Assembly (NCBI GenBank): GCA_002435835.1
Contig: DIVM01000185.1
Coordinates: 1 to 8,672 of the forward strand
Source: Firmicutes bacterium UBA6132
GTDB lineage: Bacteria > Bacillota_A > Clostridia > Tissierellales > Sedimentibacteraceae
Direction: 5' to 3'
DNA: 8,672 nucleotides
Made by a program: the position numbers and the translations under genes. The stretch's first letter is position 1. Each line of letters starts with the position of its first letter. Positions 6,298 through 8,672 of this stretch are shown one piece after another. A model generated the notes under the pieces. It ran no database searches. It was not told the DNA's origin and saw only the letters and a list, made by a program, of their open reading frames with translations.

Positions 6298-7467
6298 TTA
6301 TAACATTTCGTAAACTATTGCAGCTCCCATGCCTCCGCCAACACACATACTTACAAGACCTATAGATTTTTGTCTTCTTTTTAATTCGCTAAATAATTTA
6401 CAAGTTAAAAATCCTCCGCTGCCTCCTAAAGGATGTCCTAAAGCTATTGCTCCACCATTAACGTTAATTATTTCTTCAGGTAAATCAAGCGTTTCTATAC
6501 AAGCAACTGATTGAGCAGCAAAAGCTTCATTTAACTCTATTAAATCTATATCTTTCAGAGTTAATCCTGTTTGTTTCAATACTTTTGGAATTGCATATAT
6601 AGGACCTACACCCATAATATCTGGAGCTACGCCAACAGCTGAATAACCTAATACTTTTGCTATTGGTTTTAAACCATATTCAATTGCTTTTTCTTTAGTC
6701 ATAAGCATTACAAAACCTGCTCCATCACTAGTTTGAGAAGAGTTTCCTGCAGTTACAGTACCGTCTCTTTTAAAAACAGGTTTTAACTTAGCAACTGCTT
6801 CCATAGTTTGACCATATCTAATTCCTTCATCTTTATTAAATATGAAAGTTTCTTGGCCAGTACCGTCTTCTAAAGCTCTGATTGCTTGAATATCAACTAT
6901 TTCTTCGTCAAACCATCCGTTTTTCTGAGCTATTTCAGCCAAATTATGGCTTCTTAAAGCTAATTTATCTTGTTTTTCTTTGCTTATATTATATTGCTCG
7001 GCAACTCTTTCAGCAGTTAAACCCATTGAAAGATAATGGCCTAAATTTGATCTCATTAAATCAAAATGCGGGAAGTTCATGTTGCCGCCACCTGGAATAG
7101 TGCTCATGCTTTCTACTCCGCCTGCAATAGCTATATCAATATTGCCGGCTAATATAGCATTATGAGCAGTTGCAATTGTTTGCACTCCTGACGAACAGAA
7201 TCTGTTAACAGATTGTGCTGAAACTTCATCTGGGAAACCAGCCAATCCTGAAGCTGTTCTTGCAATATTTAAACCTTGTTCTGCCTCTGGGAATGCATTA
7301 CCAACAATAATATCTTCAACGTCACCATATTTAACTTGAGGTGTTTTAGCCATGAGACCTTTAAGAGTCTGAGCTCCTAAATCTTCAGGTCGAGTATTTT
7401 TTAAAGATCCCTTAGGTGCTTTACCAACTGCAGAACGTGCATAACTTACTATAACTATTTCTCTCAT
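6298..7467 (-). CDS. Thiolase, acetyl-CoA C-acyltransferase (FadA-type)
   Basis: Thiolases cleave 3-ketoacyl-CoA with CoA to acetyl-CoA and a shortened acyl-CoA, or run in reverse to condense two acyl-CoAs. This 389-residue protein is full length and has all active-site elements: the acyl-accepting Cys91 in N-R-F-C-S-S-G, N-E-A-F-A at 313-317, His345 in A-L-G-H-P-L-G and Cys375 in C-V-G-G-G-M-G. The stretch [14 protein letters not shown] (57-70) is typical of the FadA branch that degrades fatty acyl-CoAs rather than of short acetoacetyl-CoA thiolases; chain length remains an inference. Its ATG overlaps the stop of the crotonase-like gene by 4 bases (ATGA), a sign of translational coupling, with a GAGG-type site inside that gene. 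Cytoplasmic, no odd residues seen. Confidence 0.96.
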   Translation of the reverse strand: MREIVIVSYARSAVGKAPKGSLKNTRPEDLGAQTLKGLMAKTPQVKYGDVEDIIVGNAFPEAEQGLNIARTASGLAGFPDEVSAQSVNRFCSSGVQTIATAHNAILAGNIDIAIAGGVESMSTIPGGGNMNFPHFDLMRSNLGHYLSMGLTAERVAEQYNISKEKQDKLALRSHNLAEIAQKNGWFDEEIVDIQAIRALEDGTGQETFIFNKDEGIRYGQTMEAVAKLKPVFKRDGTVTAGNSSQTSDGAGFVMLMTKEKAIEYGLKPIAKVLGYSAVGVAPDIMGVGPIYAIPKVLKQTGLTLKDIDLIELNEAFAAQSVACIETLDLPEEIINVNGGAIALGHPLGGSGGFLTCKLFSELKRRQKSIGLVSMCVGGGMGAAIVYEML

Positions 7468-8399
7468 TTTGCTACCTCACTTCTTTTTTGCTCAACAATT
7501 TCAGAAAATGCTTGTGATTCTAAATTCAAAAGTTGTTGTTCTGAAACTAATGTCTTTTTAGGTACATTTCCTCCGCCTATGATATATGATGTTTTTAAAG
7601 CTACATTATATAATGCAGGTGGCAAGAATAATCCTTCGTAACTGTTTATTATTGTGATATCCATAGCTGCTGTTCCTGTTGTGCCAGTTACAACAACTGA
7701 TTTTTCTTTTACTTTTTCAAATCCTTCATTGAACATATTTAAAGCTTTTTGTTTTCCCTTTTCTATAATGTCTTCATCTACTTTAATTATTGTTGCATTG
7801 CTTGGCAAAAATCCTTTTGCTTTTGCTTCATATATGCTTTCAAATTTCTTAGGACCATAAACATTATTTAATAACACTTTTAAAAACGGAACGATATCAT
7901 GACCAGGAACATTATCGCCTTTAGCATATGTTTCAATTATTTGTGATGTCAAACCGCCGCCCATGGGACTTAATCCTTGGCTTAAGTCATATCCAAATTT
8001 AGAAACTGAAGGACATGTTAACACTGCATGGCTGTTAAGAGCTGCTTCATATCCTATTCCAAAGCACATTCCTTTCAACAATGTTACAACTGGTTTGCTG
8101 TAATGTTTTATTGTTGATGTTAAACTTTGATAATTTTTAGAACATGCTATTGAATCATCGTTTAAATCTATTACATTGCCCGAACACAAATTTTCTTCGT
8201 TGCCATACACAACTAAACCATTATATTCATTCTCTATTTCTTTTAAAGCATTTGCAGCCCACACTGCTGTTTTTGAACTTATTTTTTCACCTTCACCACA
8301 AAACACAAGTGCAGCTATTTTGTCACCCATGTTTAATATTGAAGCATCATTAGTTTCAATAACAACGGGATATTTAGCAGATAATTTTTCGCTAACCAT
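7464..8399 (-). CDS. Stand-alone crotonase-like protein, C-terminal half of FadN type
   Basis: This 311-residue protein belongs to the enoyl-CoA hydratase/isomerase superfamily. L-C-S-G-N-V-I-D-L (71-79) matches the first oxyanion-hole segment, and F-G-I-G-Y-E-A-A-L (113-121) the second, with Glu118 in the place of one catalytic Glu. The next segment, F-G-Y-D-L-S-Q-G-L-S-P (135-145), appears one residue short of the usual F-G-x-x-E form and has no Glu, so hydratase activity is uncertain. Beyond the fold, the tail G-G-N-V-P (276-280) and T-L-V-S-E-Q-Q-L-L-N-L-E (283-294) resembles the end of FadN-type proteins, which fuse an N-terminal 3-hydroxyacyl-CoA dehydrogenase to a crotonase. Here the dehydrogenase is absent and the protein starts at the domain border. 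The ATG at 8399 follows AAGGAG and lies 19 bases after the CoA-transferase gene. Confidence 0.82.
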   Translation of the reverse strand: MVSEKLSAKYPVVIETNDASILNMGDKIAALVFCGEGEKISSKTAVWAANALKEIENEYNGLVVYGNEENLCSGNVIDLNDDSIACSKNYQSLTSTIKHYSKPVVTLLKGMCFGIGYEAALNSHAVLTCPSVSKFGYDLSQGLSPMGGGLTSQIIETYAKGDNVPGHDIVPFLKVLLNNVYGPKKFESIYEAKAKGFLPSNATIIKVDEDIIEKGKQKALNMFNEGFEKVKEKSVVVTGTTGTAAMDITIINSYEGLFLPPALYNVALKTSYIIGGGNVPKKTLVSEQQLLNLESQAFSEIVEQKRSEVAK

Positions 8400-8418
8400 T
8401 TCATTCTCCTTATTCTAA

Positions 8419-8672
8419 TTATTTATTGTTTACATCCATTATTTCAGCAAGACCGCCCCAAGTTTCATTAAATATCTCAGCAGGCATTAACTTAACGTCT
8501 TTAATAATAGGTTCAAAATCCATCTGATCCAATATATCCTTTTGTAAGTCAACACCCGGAGCAATTTCTATTAATTCAAGGCCGTCATGAGTTAATTTAA
8601 ATACTGCTCTTTCAGTAACATAATAAACATTTTTGTTATCATTCAAAGCCAATTGTCCGTTGAATGATACCT
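8419..8672 (-). CDS. Acyl-CoA:acetate (propionate) CoA-transferase, C-terminal end, 5' end outside window
   Basis: The last 83 codons of a family I CoA-transferase are visible; the frame continues past base 8672, so the TTG at 8652 is not a start. The stretch Y-V-T-E-R-A-V-F-K-L followed by G-L-E-L-I-E-I-A-P-G-V-D-L is characteristic of the C-terminal part of YdiF and propionate CoA-transferase (Pct) proteins, in which both halves are fused. These enzymes move CoA between acyl-CoA and a free acid such as acetate through a glutamyl-CoA intermediate; the catalytic Glu lies in the missing part. With the crotonase-like and thiolase genes directly downstream, it probably activates the acid that the operon consumes, or releases its product. 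The substrate cannot be decided from this fragment. Confidence 0.9.
   Translation of the reverse strand, partial: VSFNGQLALNDNKNVYYVTERAVFKLTHDGLELIEIAPGVDLQKDILDQMDFEPIIKDVKLMPAEIFNETWGGLAEIMDVNNK

Noticed and set aside
8419..8652. Separate 77-residue gene starting at TTG 8652
   Set aside because: The frame continues upstream to the window edge with residues that fit the CoA-transferase family, so this is the end of a longer gene.

Overview
The window looks like chromosomal DNA of a low-GC, anaerobic Gram-positive bacterium, most likely of the Clostridia. I infer this from the AT-rich composition, strong AGGAG-type ribosome binding sites, the RhlE-like helicase, the short NifU-domain proteins and the acyl-CoA genes; no marker fixes a genus. 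Every gene I accept lies on the minus strand, so transcription runs from high to low coordinates.

Right part (8672 to 5920): an acyl-CoA operon whose 5' end lies outside the window. In order of transcription it holds the 3' end of a YdiF/Pct-type CoA-transferase, a free-standing crotonase-like protein matching the C-terminal half of FadN-type beta-oxidation proteins, a complete FadA-type thiolase (4-base overlap with the preceding gene) and a small NifU-domain protein. A strong hairpin-plus-T terminator closes it. CoA transfer followed by thiolysis suggests turnover of short or medium acyl-CoAs. No 3-hydroxyacyl-CoA dehydrogenase domain is visible, although FadN proteins normally carry one.

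Middle (5876 to 1708): a metallo-beta-lactamase-fold hydrolase with its own sigma-A-like promoter, a DEAD-box RNA helicase with a basic repeat-containing tail, and guaA (GMP synthase) with its own promoter and a strong ribosome binding site that places the start at 3240. These look like separate housekeeping or accessory units.

Left part (1707 to 1): a possible 48-residue single-span membrane protein after guaA, about 360 bases without a convincing gene, a small double zinc-ribbon protein, a second NifU-domain protein, and the 5' part of a YciI-family gene that runs off the window.

I found no CRISPR array, insertion sequence, phage gene, tRNA, rRNA or recognisable riboswitch. The most notable points are the detached FadN-type crotonase half with an altered active-site segment and the NifU-domain paralog placed inside the thiolase operon. 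I do not see evidence for a wholly new system.
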